11,706 bases of DNA from positions 1 through 11,706 of the forward strand of contig NZ_JANMET010000060.1 in assembly GCF_031377265.1 (NCBI RefSeq), read 5' to 3'. Every line of letters begins with the position of its first letter. The first letter of the stretch is position 1. This DNA comes from JAUYQR01 sp031377265 (GTDB taxonomy: Bacteria > Pseudomonadota > Alphaproteobacteria > Rhodobacterales > Rhodobacteraceae). The translations under genes and the position numbers were made by a program. The notes beneath the pieces are model-generated. The model had not been told where the DNA came from. It did no database searches and saw only the letters and a list, made by a program, of their open reading frames with translations. Positions 1 to 7,080 of this stretch are shown piece by piece.

Positions 1-90
1 TGGCGGAGGCGGTGGGATTCGAACCCACGATAGGGTTCCCCCTATGCTCAGTTAGCAACCGAGTGCTTTCGGCCTCTCAGCCACGCCTCC
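1..90 (-). tRNA. tRNA-Ser, anticodon GCU
   Basis: Read on the minus strand, a 7-bp acceptor stem GGAGGCG pairs with CGCCTCC, followed by discriminator G and an encoded CCA end at positions 3-1. The D-arm contains GGCTGAGAGGCC. The anticodon loop reads TTGCTAA, giving anticodon GCU for serine AGC/AGU codons. A long variable arm, as expected of class II tRNAs, lies between the anticodon arm and the T-arm. The T-loop TTCGAAT is flanked by GTGGG/CCCAC. All structural parts are present and the CCA end is genomic. The gene starts at 90 and its 3' end coincides with the window edge, so its terminator lies outside. Confidence 0.97.
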
Positions 91-100
91 GACGGCTTTC

Positions 101-128
101 ATTTAGCGGGGCTGTCCGAAGGGGGCAA
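101..128 (-). promoter_or_regulatory. Candidate promoter of the tRNA-Ser gene
   Basis: On the minus strand TTGCCC (128-123) and CTAAAT (106-101) are separated by 16 bp, or by 17 bp if the -10 is read as TAAATG. The -10 end lies 11 bp from the mature tRNA 5' end. The -35 is a fair match to TTGACA and the -10 is weak. The placement just upstream of a tRNA supports it, but there is no independent evidence. Confidence 0.35.
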
Positions 129-316
129 GAGGGAAAGGCCCGAAACCTGCCGCATCTTGTTTGTCAGGATGCAAAACCGCGGGAGGGGTGGTTCCGTGGC
201 CTGCGGCATCGCCAGCAAGCGAGGCGACCCGCGCGGGCAAAGCGGCCACGTCGAGTTGCGCTCAGCCCTGATTCCCTTGGCAAGGTTAACAGGAGCGGAA
301 CGCACCGAGCGTGGAG

Positions 317-349
317 ACGGAAAGAAGACGCAAAGAAGACGGAAAGAAG
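317..349. repeat. Three tandem 11-bp repeats
   Basis: Three head-to-tail copies occur: ACGGAAAGAAG (317-327), ACGCAAAGAAG (328-338) and ACGGAAAGAAG (339-349). The middle copy differs at one base. On the plus strand the block is strongly purine-rich (GA-rich), and on the minus strand, the sense of ychF and the tRNA, it is pyrimidine-rich. It lies about 55 bp downstream of the ychF stop codon. The 11-bp period is close to one helical turn. The role is unknown. Confidence 0.85.
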
Positions 350-402
350 ATCACCGGGATGTGTCGATCATGGCCGGTTACTGCGGCGTTCTCAACACCT
401 TG

Positions 403-1500
403 TCAGCCGCTGAACAGGAAATGCAGCACATCGCCATCCTTGACCTCGTAGGTCTTCCCCTCAACCCGGAACTTGCCTGCTTCCTTGGCGCCGGCCTCGC
501 CGTTTCCGGCGATGTAGTCCTCGTAGGCAATCGTTTCGGACCGGATGAATCCCTTCTCGAAATCGCCGTGGATCACGCCTGCAGCCTGTGGCGCAAGGGT
601 CCCTGCGGGAATCGTCCAGGCCCGCGCTTCCTTTGGGCCGACCGTGAAATAAGTTTGCAATCCCAACAGCTTGTAGCCGGCCTTGATCAGCCGGTCCAAG
701 CCCGCTTCGTGCAGGCCCATCTCCTCGAGAAACATTGCCGCCTCGTCTGCGGCCAGTTGGCTGATCTCTTCCTCGATACGGGCGCTGATCACCACCGAAG
801 CCGCGCCCTGCGCCGCTGCCATCACTGCCACCCGCCCCGACTGGGAATTGCCCGACGCGGCCGAGGCCTCTTCGACGTTGCAGACGTAAAGCACTGGTTT
901 CGAGGTCAAAAGCTGCAACAAACGCCATTGCCGCAGGTCATCCGCCGCCACCGAAACCGTCCGCGCAGGTTGCCCATTTTCTAACGCTTTCAAAGCGTTG
1001 CGCAGCAAGCGGTCCTGATCGGCGGCGTCTTTATCGCCACCCTTGATCTTGCGCGCAAGGCCGGCCAAACGCCGCTCGACAGATTCCATATCCGCCAGCA
1101 TCAGCTCGGTTTCAATGGTTTCGGCATCGGCCACCGGGTCGATCCGACCCTCGACATGGGTGATGTCACCATCCTCAAAACAGCGCAGCACATGCGCAAT
1201 CGCGTCACATTCCCGAATGTTCGCAAGGAATTGGTTGCCAAGCCCCTCGCCCTTCGAGGCCCCACGGACCAGGCCTGCAATGTCCACAAAGGTCATCCGG
1301 GTCGGGATGATCTGCTTGGACCCCGCAATCACGGCCAGCTTGTCCAGACGCACATCGGGCACCGCCACTTCGCCCACGTTCGGCTCGATCGTGCAGAACG
1401 GAAAGTTCGCGGCCTGCGCCGCCGCCGTCCGGGTCAGCGCGTTGAAGAGAGTGGATTTGCCCACATTCGGCAGACCCACGATGCCCATCTTGAAACCCAT
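403..1500 (-). CDS. ychF: Redox-regulated ATPase YchF (Obg/OLA1 family)
   Basis: The 365-residue product matches the usual length of bacterial YchF (about 363). YchF is a cytosolic P-loop protein of the Obg/TRAFAC group that prefers ATP over GTP and binds ribosomes; it is linked to stress and redox responses. Visible motifs are the P-loop GLPNVGKS (residues 9-16), switch I FPFCTIEPN (33-41), the Walker B/G3 segment VDIAGLVRGASKGEGLGN (72-89) and NVEE (208-211) in place of the GTPase NKxD motif, which explains the ATP preference. A central helical insertion (about 130-200) and a C-terminal TGS-like domain ending HFLFSG follow. The ATG at 1500 was chosen because it begins the conserved MGFKMGIVGLPNVGKS and has GGAGG 5 bases upstream. 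The frame stays open upstream, but that part overlaps the next gene. The start is 29 bp downstream of the OpgB-like gene stop, so co-transcription is likely. Confidence 0.97.
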   Translation of the reverse strand: MGFKMGIVGLPNVGKSTLFNALTRTAAAQAANFPFCTIEPNVGEVAVPDVRLDKLAVIAGSKQIIPTRMTFVDIAGLVRGASKGEGLGNQFLANIRECDAIAHVLRCFEDGDITHVEGRIDPVADAETIETELMLADMESVERRLAGLARKIKGGDKDAADQDRLLRNALKALENGQPARTVSVAADDLRQWRLLQLLTSKPVLYVCNVEEASAASGNSQSGRVAVMAAAQGAASVVISARIEEEISQLAADEAAMFLEEMGLHEAGLDRLIKAGYKLLGLQTYFTVGPKEARAWTIPAGTLAPQAAGVIHGDFEKGFIRSETIAYEDYIAGNGEAGAKEAGKFRVEGKTYEVKDGDVLHFLFSG

Positions 1501-1529
1501 CACGCCCTCCAGGACAGTTCGCGCCGCTT

Positions 1530-3116
1530 CTAGGTGGTGGCAGCGGTTTCCGCAAGGCGAGGGGCCTGCCCCCAAAGCAGTTTGCTGAGCCGTGCGTCGC
1601 CGACGATCATCGCATTTACCACGGGAACCCCGAATTCCTCCACCAGCGTCTGCGGGGCCGACAGCAGCGACCGGCCAAGACCGGCTGCCACCGGAACCTC
1701 GGCCCAGCCTAGCCATTCGAGCAATGAGGGAAATACGTCGATCATGCTGCCTGGCCGATCGATGACGTCGCCTTTGCGGGCGGCGTCACGCCAGAAGATC
1801 ACCGAGTTGTAGCCCTGAAAATCCGTGCCCGCCGTGGGAAGCCCTGGCGTGTGGTTTAGGTGGTCCGACAGCAGCACCACCCGCAATTCACGCCCGCGCG
1901 CTGGTTGCGCTGCACGGATGTCGCGGATGAATTCCATCACCTCGGTCACACTGCAAGTGACGGCATGGGCAATGTCGTTGGTCGACCCGGTCTTGCCGGT
2001 CGTCGTCCAGCGTCGCGAAAGAATGCCTTTCGGACCATGCGGTCCGATGGTTTCAACGATCAGAGCGAAGGGCTTTTCGCCAACCGACAGATCGCGGCAG
2101 ACCTCTCGGGCAGTTTTCAGCACCAGCTGGTCGTCCACAAGCCAGCCCGCGCGTGCCGCCTCGAATGTCGTCGCGGGATGGAGCGACTTGAGCTCCTGAA
2201 AGCCCGTCATATTAGTGATTTGATGAGTTGCGTACATGGCTTGAATGCCGCCAAAGCCCGTTTCACCACCGACCACATAGTGGCTGGCATAGCCTTTGCC
2301 GGCCAGAATATCGCCGAAGAACTGAACCTGCGGCATGAAGGCGGCAACATCCTCTGTCTTCTTGGCAAAATGCAGCCCGCGTGGCGCAACTGGAACGCCG
2401 GACTGTGAGGCAACCATACCGGCAAGGCTCCATCCCGTGCCGGCGATCTGACCGACCTTGGTAAAGCTCAGCCCTTCTGCCGCGAATTCCGCCAGCTCGC
2501 GATAGGTCTGGCCATAGATGGACGTGTCAGCAAAGCGCCGGTCGGTGCCTTCCAGATAGATGATCACAAGGTCCGGCAGCCTGGCATGATCGGCCACCAG
2601 GCGTGGCGTTGCCAGACGGTCAGGCAGGACGGATGTCACCGGGCCAAAGCGCATACGGGCCAAGGCATGCCGGGCAAACGGGTTGATTGCAAGAAGCACT
2701 GCCGCCACTGTTAGCGGAACCGCAACCTGAGCGTTCCACTGTCCGCCCAAGCCCCAGGTGGCGACCACGATCAACACTGCCGACGGGATCGCAGTCGTGA
2801 TCTCGTTTTTCAGGCCTCCGATCGAGGCGCCCTGCATCCCGAAGTCCTTGTGGAAAACCACGGCGATCATATCAACGCGGCCAAAACTGCGGGCGATGGC
2901 CAAGGCGGGGATCAGCGCAATCGACGCCACGACAAGCGGAACATGCGCCGCCCCCGGCGCGGCCCAGTGATTGGTCCTACCTAAAGCAGCGGCGCCGATG
3001 ACCGCCAGCAGCGCAATCAGGCCGGGCTTGTCCGGCTTCAGCCCGGGCCAGAGCACGACTGCCAAGGGCAGGATCAAGGTTAGCAGAAGAAGAGCAGTGA
3101 TAAGGGCTGGCTGCAT
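1530..3116 (-). CDS. OpgB-like phosphoglycerol transferase (sulfatase/alkaline phosphatase superfamily membrane enzyme)
   Basis: The protein has 528 residues. The first 150 contain about five hydrophobic segments (near 3-23, 31-46, 58-76, 106-124, 131-145), followed by an extracytoplasmic catalytic domain. Conserved parts of the sulfatase fold (LtaS/OpgB branch) are visible: YLEG with metal ligand Glu189, GTGWSLAGMVASQSGVP (226-242) containing the likely nucleophile Thr227, and LLSDH with Asp418/His419 as metal ligands. The GTGW..AGMVASQ segment is closest to OpgB (MdoB), which moves phosphoglycerol from phosphatidylglycerol to periplasmic glucans. E. coli OpgB is much longer (about 760 residues), so this is a short form. 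No opgG/opgH genes are in the window, so the glucan substrate is inferred. The start is the ATG before the first membrane segment, with AGGGA about 6 bases upstream. The gene probably shares a transcript with ychF. Confidence 0.82.
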   Translation of the reverse strand: MQPALITALLLLTLILPLAVVLWPGLKPDKPGLIALLAVIGAAALGRTNHWAAPGAAHVPLVVASIALIPALAIARSFGRVDMIAVVFHKDFGMQGASIGGLKNEITTAIPSAVLIVVATWGLGGQWNAQVAVPLTVAAVLLAINPFARHALARMRFGPVTSVLPDRLATPRLVADHARLPDLVIIYLEGTDRRFADTSIYGQTYRELAEFAAEGLSFTKVGQIAGTGWSLAGMVASQSGVPVAPRGLHFAKKTEDVAAFMPQVQFFGDILAGKGYASHYVVGGETGFGGIQAMYATHQITNMTGFQELKSLHPATTFEAARAGWLVDDQLVLKTAREVCRDLSVGEKPFALIVETIGPHGPKGILSRRWTTTGKTGSTNDIAHAVTCSVTEVMEFIRDIRAAQPARGRELRVVLLSDHLNHTPGLPTAGTDFQGYNSVIFWRDAARKGDVIDRPGSMIDVFPSLLEWLGWAEVPVAAGLGRSLLSAPQTLVEEFGVPVVNAMIVGDARLSKLLWGQAPRLAETAATT

Positions 3117-3161
3117 CAGTTTCCCTGCCCGTCGGCGTGGGCTTTGATGGCTTCGGGCTGG

Positions 3162-3187
3162 ATAAAGCATTCCCTTGCGGGAGCTAT
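3162..3187 (-). other. Tetraloop hairpin in the opgB-like/trpA divergent region
   Basis: On the minus strand the transcript would read UCCC-GCAA-GGGA, a perfect 4-bp stem with a GCAA tetraloop at 3171-3182. It is extended by AGC pairing with GCU across a 2-base AU bulge. It lies about 50 bases upstream of the OpgB-like start codon, in the probable 5' leader. There is no following U-run, so it is not a standard terminator. The rest of the 196-bp divergent spacer (3117-3312) shows no convincing promoter or trp leader peptide. Confidence 0.4.
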
Positions 3188-3312
3188 CCTTCAGTCGGAA
3201 ATATCGCCTGTGGGCCGTTGAAAGTACAACGCCAGGCCACAAAGGCCAGCGGGGCATTGATTTTCACCTCCCACCCGTGCAAACCCGGCAAGGATTATCA
3301 AGGGGGCCAGCC

Positions 3313-4104
3313 ATGACACGGATCGACGACACCTTTGCCCGGCTCAGCGCCGCGCGGAAGAAGGCGTTTGTCGCCTATATCATGGGCGGTGATCCGGATG
3401 TTGCCACGTCGCTTGCCATCATGAAGGGTCTGCCGGGAGCGGGCGTTGATGTGATTGAACTTGGCATGCCCTTCACCGATCCGATGGCCGACGGGCCGAC
3501 GATCCAGCTGGCCGGGCAAAGGGCGCTGGAGGGTGGCATGACGATGGACGCCACGCTGCAGATGGTGCGGGATTTCCGCAAGGATAATGCGGCGACACCA
3601 ATCGTGTTGATGGGCTACTATAACCCGATCTATTCGCGCGGGGTGGACCGGTTCCTGGATCAGGCGAAAGCGGCCGGGATTGACGGGCTGATCGTCGTCG
3701 ACCTGCCGCCCGAGGAGGACAGCGAACTGTGCTTGCCTGCACAGGCCGCCGGACTGAACTTCATCCGCCTCGCCACCCCAACGACAGATGCCAAGCGGTT
3801 GCCGAAAGTGCTGCAGAACACCTCGGGTTTTGTCTATTACGTCTCAGTCACCGGCATTACTGGGGCGGCGGCGGCGGTGGCGACCGATGTGGCCCCCGAG
3901 GTGGCGCGGATCAAGGCGTCCACCGATCTGCCGGTGATCGTGGGCTTTGGTATTTCCACCCCCGATCAGGCGCGCGCCATTGCCAGCGTGGCCGATGGCT
4001 GTGTGGTTGGTTCCGCCATCGTCAAGGATATCGGGGCCGGCAAGCCGGTGGCCGAGGTGCTGGCCAATGTGGCCGCACTTGCCAAGGGCGCGCATTCAGC
4101 GTGA
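3313..4104 (+). CDS. trpA: Tryptophan synthase alpha chain
   Basis: The 263-residue TIM-barrel protein converts indole-3-glycerol phosphate to indole and glyceraldehyde-3-phosphate in the last step of tryptophan synthesis, as the alpha subunit of the cytosolic alpha2beta2 complex with TrpB. Sequence signs are FVAYIMGGDPD (19-29), VIELGMPFTDPMADGP (47-62), VYYVSVTGITG and the phosphate-binding GFGIST/GSAIV segments near the C-terminus. With the ATG at 3313 the catalytic residues fall at Glu49 and Asp60, exactly the E. coli numbering, which settles the start; AGGGGG lies upstream. The open frame continues 46 codons further upstream but that part is not TrpA-like. trpB and trpF are not in the window; separation of trpA from trpFB occurs in some alphaproteobacteria. 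The 3' end overlaps the convergent MarR gene by 9 bp. Confidence 0.97.
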   Translation: MTRIDDTFARLSAARKKAFVAYIMGGDPDVATSLAIMKGLPGAGVDVIELGMPFTDPMADGPTIQLAGQRALEGGMTMDATLQMVRDFRKDNAATPIVLMGYYNPIYSRGVDRFLDQAKAAGIDGLIVVDLPPEEDSELCLPAQAAGLNFIRLATPTTDAKRLPKVLQNTSGFVYYVSVTGITGAAAAVATDVAPEVARIKASTDLPVIVGFGISTPDQARAIASVADGCVVGSAIVKDIGAGKPVAEVLANVAALAKGAHSA

Positions 4105-4569
4105 CCTTTGCTCTGGGTCGGGGTCGCGCATCTGGTCCATGATTTGGCGCAGGTCGGTCAGGACGGGTAGAGTTTCTGCCAGCCGCAGGGCAGGGAACCG
4201 TGCCGCAAGGTCGGCCAGATCGGGGGTCATGCCGCTGATGGCGGCTTGCCGAAAGGTCCGGCCCGCATCCGTGATCCAGACGCATTTCGACCGCCCGTCT
4301 TGCAGGTTAGGGGCCAACCTGATCAACCCGTGGCGTTCCAAAACGGCCAGGCTATGCGTCATCGAGGTTTTCGGCACCTGAAAGGCGCGGGCCATTTCCA
4401 GCGGCGTTCGGCCGTCCTTTACACGGATCAGATGGTTCAGAACGGTAAACTGCGACAGGGTAAAGCCGTCGGGCAGCCGCGCCTCGAACAGGGCGCGGCT
4501 CAACTGCGCAAGGATGCCCACTTCGGTGAAAAAGGCAAAGTACGTCTCCTCGGGCGTAGTGTCAGGCAT
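4096..4569 (-). CDS. MarR-family transcriptional regulator
   Basis: The protein has 157 residues, typical of MarR regulators, which are dimeric winged-helix DNA-binding proteins that usually repress their own operon and release DNA on binding phenolic or oxidising ligands. The N-terminal helices (about 8-35) would form the dimer interface. The recognition helix-turn-helix is near 55-80 (TPLEMARAFQVPKTSMTHSLAVLE, read across two pieces: TPLEMARAFQ and VPKTSMTHSL). The wing contains the characteristic DGRSK (91-95) followed by VWITDAGR. The ATG at 4569 lies inside the end of the nitroreductase gene, giving an 8-bp overlap that suggests translational coupling. The two dyads in the nitroreductase promoter are the obvious binding sites. 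A Cys at residue 96 is present, but whether it senses redox state cannot be told. Confidence 0.93.
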   Translation of the reverse strand: MPDTTPEETYFAFFTEVGILAQLSRALFEARLPDGFTLSQFTVLNHLIRVKDGRTPLEMARAFQVPKTSMTHSLAVLERHGLIRLAPNLQDGRSKCVWITDAGRTFRQAAISGMTPDLADLAARFPALRLAETLPVLTDLRQIMDQMRDPDPEQRSR

Positions 4570-5707
4570 TCACGATCTTTGCCTCCAAAGGCCAGCGCGG
4601 GCTGGGGTCTACGACCGGACCATAGCCGATCCGCGCCAACATCTGAACCGTGCCGCCTGCCGGCGCAAGTTTGGCGTGGAGTTTGGCGTAGTGCCCGACC
4701 ATCTCGGGGTATTCCTGCAGGGCTTGGCTCAGCGGTTGAAACGCAATCCCAGCTGCGGTGGCTGCCAAGTTCACGCGCAGCCAATCTGCCCCGGTGGCAA
4801 GCTGGTCGGCTCGGCTGTTGCCCTGCGTCACCAGCCAGATATGCCCCATGGCCGTATCGGTGTTGGCGTAGACCGCCTCCAGCCCGGCCTTGTAAGCCTG
4901 TGACGACGTATCCGACGCGGCAGCCCGAGTGAACATTCCGGTGGCGCCCATTACCTCGAACAATGGCCCGGTGAAGTCGATGCCGTCAGGGTTGGCATCG
5001 ACTTCGGCCCGCCCGATGCGGAACAGGTCCACCGATTCCTGATAGGTGCGCGGCGTTTCAATCTCGATCCGAAGTGCTTCATGGGTGAACGCGCGCCAAT
5101 TGGCGACTTCCGCGGCGTCAAGCGTGCCGCCGAAGCGCGCGGCACTGACAGCCGCGCCAATGATAGCCAGCGTGTCGGCGGGCAGCGGGCGGGCCATGTC
5201 GTAGGGTTCTTTCGTTGAGCGACGTGCCAATACATGGGCAAACAGCGGGTCGGGCGTTACTGTTGGATCTGCCACAAACACTGCGCGGGCAATTGGGCGC
5301 TGGTCCAGCCCCTCGGGATTTTCGCCGTCGGGAAACGGAGTGATCGTCACGCGCTGACCATCATGGTTGGCCGCCATTCGCAGCAGTTCCAGAAAGCAGC
5401 CCAAACCGATGGTGATCTGGCGGTTCAGTGGGTCGGTGCTGGGCAGTAGCCTGGCTGTGTCGACAAAAAGCGTCACCACCCCCGCTTGGCGCAGGTCGAC
5501 CAACCAGGGCTGACGGTTATGCGGGTTAGGTGCCAACAGCGCGTAGGACAGCGCGCGGCGGCGGGGTTCGGTTTCGATGCCAGCCTCGGCCCAGGGAAGG
5601 GTGGCGGTACGGGGTTTGCGGCTGGCAATCGCCCCAAGTGAGCTAGTGGCGGCAAGAATGACGCCGCCTCCGATCAGGGCAAGTGTCTTGCGACGCGTTA
5701 GTGTCAT
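4562..5707 (-). CDS. Acg-family FMN-binding nitroreductase-like protein with Tat signal
   Basis: The protein has 381 residues. The N-terminus TRRKTLALIGGGVILAATSS (4-23) is a twin-arginine (Tat) signal with RRKTL and a hydrophobic core, so export in folded form, presumably with a flavin bound, is expected. The mature part carries the Acg/nitroreductase-like signature APNPHNRQPW (59-68), the LLPSTDPLNRQITIGLG segment (88-104) and RRSTKEPY (162-169). Acg proteins are divergent nitroreductase-fold proteins; some are thought to sequester flavin rather than reduce substrates, so the activity here is uncertain. The start at 5707 begins the Tat signal with GGGAG upstream; a longer frame would run through the operator and is rejected. 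The last 8 bp overlap the MarR gene, so the pair is one operon controlled by the dyads at 5721-5760. Confidence 0.88.
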   Translation of the reverse strand: MTLTRRKTLALIGGGVILAATSSLGAIASRKPRTATLPWAEAGIETEPRRRALSYALLAPNPHNRQPWLVDLRQAGVVTLFVDTARLLPSTDPLNRQITIGLGCFLELLRMAANHDGQRVTITPFPDGENPEGLDQRPIARAVFVADPTVTPDPLFAHVLARRSTKEPYDMARPLPADTLAIIGAAVSAARFGGTLDAAEVANWRAFTHEALRIEIETPRTYQESVDLFRIGRAEVDANPDGIDFTGPLFEVMGATGMFTRAAASDTSSQAYKAGLEAVYANTDTAMGHIWLVTQGNSRADQLATGADWLRVNLAATAAGIAFQPLSQALQEYPEMVGHYAKLHAKLAPAGGTVQMLARIGYGPVVDPSPRWPLEAKIVNA

Positions 5708-5720
5708 GGTGGACTCCCTA

Positions 5721-5740
5721 ATAGTGCGATGAGGCACTAT
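5721..5740. promoter_or_regulatory. Operator dyad 1, probably bound by the MarR regulator
   Basis: ATAGTGCGATGAGGCACTAT is a perfect 7-bp inverted repeat (ATAGTGC / GCACTAT) around a 6-bp centre. On the minus strand it overlaps the -10 element and the expected transcription start of the nitroreductase-MarR operon, 14 bp before the nitroreductase start codon. Binding here would block initiation. The size and symmetry fit a dimeric MarR protein. Confidence 0.75.
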
Positions 5741-5766
5741 ATAGTACGATGTCGCACTACAATCAA
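5738..5766 (-). promoter_or_regulatory. Promoter of the nitroreductase-MarR operon
   Basis: On the minus strand TTGATT (5766-5761) and TATATA (5743-5738) are separated by exactly 17 bp; each box matches four of six sigma-70 consensus bases. The spacer is occupied by operator dyad 2, and dyad 1 begins within the -10. This arrangement is that of a repressor-controlled promoter. Confidence 0.6.
5741..5760. promoter_or_regulatory. Operator dyad 2, directly abutting dyad 1
   Basis: ATAGTACGATGTCGCACTAC repeats dyad 1 with near-identical arms (AGTaCGA / TCGcACT; one mismatched pair in the inner arms). It starts exactly 20 bp after the start of dyad 1, so the two sites lie roughly on the same face of the helix. 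It fills the spacer between the candidate -35 and -10 of the nitroreductase promoter. It could also influence the divergent lldD-like gene. Confidence 0.72.
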
Positions 5767-5791
5767 GTCCCACACGCGAAGTCTGAGTGGA

Positions 5792-5820
5792 TTGCACTGC
5801 GTGCGTCAAATTGGTAATAG
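5792..5820 (+). promoter_or_regulatory. Candidate promoter of the lldD-like gene
   Basis: TTGCAC (5792-5797) and TAATAG (5815-5820) are separated by 17 bp. The -35 is reasonable and the -10 is weak. The ATG is 26 bp further on with GGAG at 5837-5840 between them. The MarR dyads end 31 bp upstream of the -35, so joint control of both divergent units is possible but not shown. Confidence 0.3.
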
Positions 5821-5846
5821 AAGATGACCAATTCTCGGAGGCCACT

Positions 5847-7016
5847 ATGCCCGTCATCACCTGCATCGACGATCTGAAGCGGATCTATGCCCGTCGCACC
5901 CCCAAGATGTTCTACGACTATGCCGAAAGCGGCAGTTACACCGAGCAGACTTTTCGCGACAACACCAACGATTTCAGCCGTATCCGCTTGCGCCAGCGCG
6001 TTGCACGCGATCTGTCGGGACGGGTGCTTGAGACGTCGATGATCGGGCAGAAAGTTTCGATGCCGGTGGCGCTCGCCCCAGTTGGCAGTACCGGCATGCA
6101 ATGCCCCGACGGCGAGATCAAGGCCGCCCGCGCCGCTGCCGCCTTTGGCGTGCCGTTCACCCTGTCGACGATGAGCATCTGTTCCATCGAAGACGTCGCT
6201 GCCGCCAGCCCGACGCCGTTCTGGTTTCAGATCTACGCGATGCGCGACGAGGATTTCGTCGATGCGATCATCGAACGCGCGCGGGCGGCGAAGTGCTCGG
6301 CACTGGTCGTGACGCTGGATCTGCAAATCCTTGGGCAACGGCACAAGGACCTGAAGAACGGCCTGACCAGCCCACCGAAGCTGACGCTGCCCAATCTGAT
6401 CAACATGGCCACCAAGCCGCGCTGGGCTTTGGGCATGCTTCAGACCCCTCGTCGCAGCTTTCGCAACGTCATCGGACATGTGAAGGGAGTAAAGGACCTG
6501 TCGAACCTGACGGCTTGGGCCAATGAACAGTTCGACCCTAAACTCGACTGGTCCAAGGTCACCCGCATCCGTGACCAGTGGGGCGGCAAGTTCATCCTCA
6601 AGGGCGTACTCGATCCTGACGACGCGCGCATGGCCGCGGATGCCGGGGCGGATGCGATCATCGTGTCGAACCACGGCGGGCGGCAACTGGACGGCGCGCT
6701 CAGTTCTATCCGCGCCCTGCCATCGATTGTCCGTGCCGTCGGTGACCGGGTGGAGGTGCACATGGATGGCGGCATCCGTACTGGGCAAGACGTGCTGAAA
6801 GCGGTCGCGATGGGGGCTAAATCCACCTACATTGGCCGCTCTTTCATCTACGGCCTGGGCGCAATGGGGCAGGCCGGGGTGACCAAGGCGCTGGAGATCA
6901 TCCAAAAAGAACTCGACATCACCATGGCGCTGTGCGGCGAGCGGAACATTAAGGATCTTGGCCGCCACAACCTGCTGGTGCCCAAGGATTTCGAGGGGGA
7001 CTGGGCGGACCAATAG
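5847..7016 (+). CDS. lldD: FMN-dependent alpha-hydroxy-acid dehydrogenase, L-lactate dehydrogenase-like
   Basis: The 389-residue TIM-barrel flavoprotein belongs to the LldD/glycolate oxidase family, which oxidises L-2-hydroxy acids to 2-keto acids using FMN, passing electrons to quinone or oxygen. Family residues are visible: FYDYAESGSYTE (22-33) with the substrate tyrosine, FMN-binding APVGSTGM (77-84), FQIY (127-130), the ILGQRHKDLKNG segment (161-172), active-site Lys252 in ILKGV, catalytic His276 and Arg279 in SNHGGRQLDG (274-283), and phosphate-binding DGGIR (307-311). The start is set by GGAG 6 bases upstream. The ILGQRHKD form is typical of proteobacterial LldD-like proteins. Lactate is the default substrate, but the gene lies 64 bp upstream of an aminotransferase and a ligase gene rather than lactate genes, so another hydroxy acid is quite possible. 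Confidence 0.9.
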   Translation: MPVITCIDDLKRIYARRTPKMFYDYAESGSYTEQTFRDNTNDFSRIRLRQRVARDLSGRVLETSMIGQKVSMPVALAPVGSTGMQCPDGEIKAARAAAAFGVPFTLSTMSICSIEDVAAASPTPFWFQIYAMRDEDFVDAIIERARAAKCSALVVTLDLQILGQRHKDLKNGLTSPPKLTLPNLINMATKPRWALGMLQTPRRSFRNVIGHVKGVKDLSNLTAWANEQFDPKLDWSKVTRIRDQWGGKFILKGVLDPDDARMAADAGADAIIVSNHGGRQLDGALSSIRALPSIVRAVGDRVEVHMDGGIRTGQDVLKAVAMGAKSTYIGRSFIYGLGAMGQAGVTKALEIIQKELDITMALCGERNIKDLGRHNLLVPKDFEGDWADQ

Positions 7017-7080
7017 GCGCGCCCTTGCCTTTTGATCAAATTCTGACGCATAAGCAGAGGGCAACCAAGAGTTTCGCACC

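Larger units (their letters stand above)
91..402. other. Gene-free stretch between tRNA-Ser and ychF
   Basis: Reading frames cross this interval on both strands, but they have biased Arg/Pro-rich composition, match no family I recognise and run through the tRNA or into ychF antisense. It holds the candidate tRNA promoter near the left end and three 11-bp tandem repeats near the right end. I see no clear rho-independent terminator for ychF in it: no GC-rich stem followed by a T-run on the minus strand. Confidence 0.6.

Noticed and set aside
1501..1716. N-terminal extension of the ychF reading frame
   Set aside because: It overlaps the end of the OpgB-like gene, is Arg/Gly-rich, and the conserved YchF start with GGAGG lies at 1500.
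3175..3312. 46-codon N-terminal extension of trpA or a trp leader peptide
   Set aside because: No TrpA similarity; Glu49/Asp60 numbering fits the ATG at 3313; there is no run of Trp codons or attenuator-like stem pair.
5708..5866. Longer start for the nitroreductase
   Set aside because: It would translate through the operator and promoter and move the Tat signal inside the protein.
7032..7045. FNR-type site at TTGATCAAATTC
   Set aside because: FNR boxes need TTGAT and ATCAA separated by four bases; here the halves are fused.
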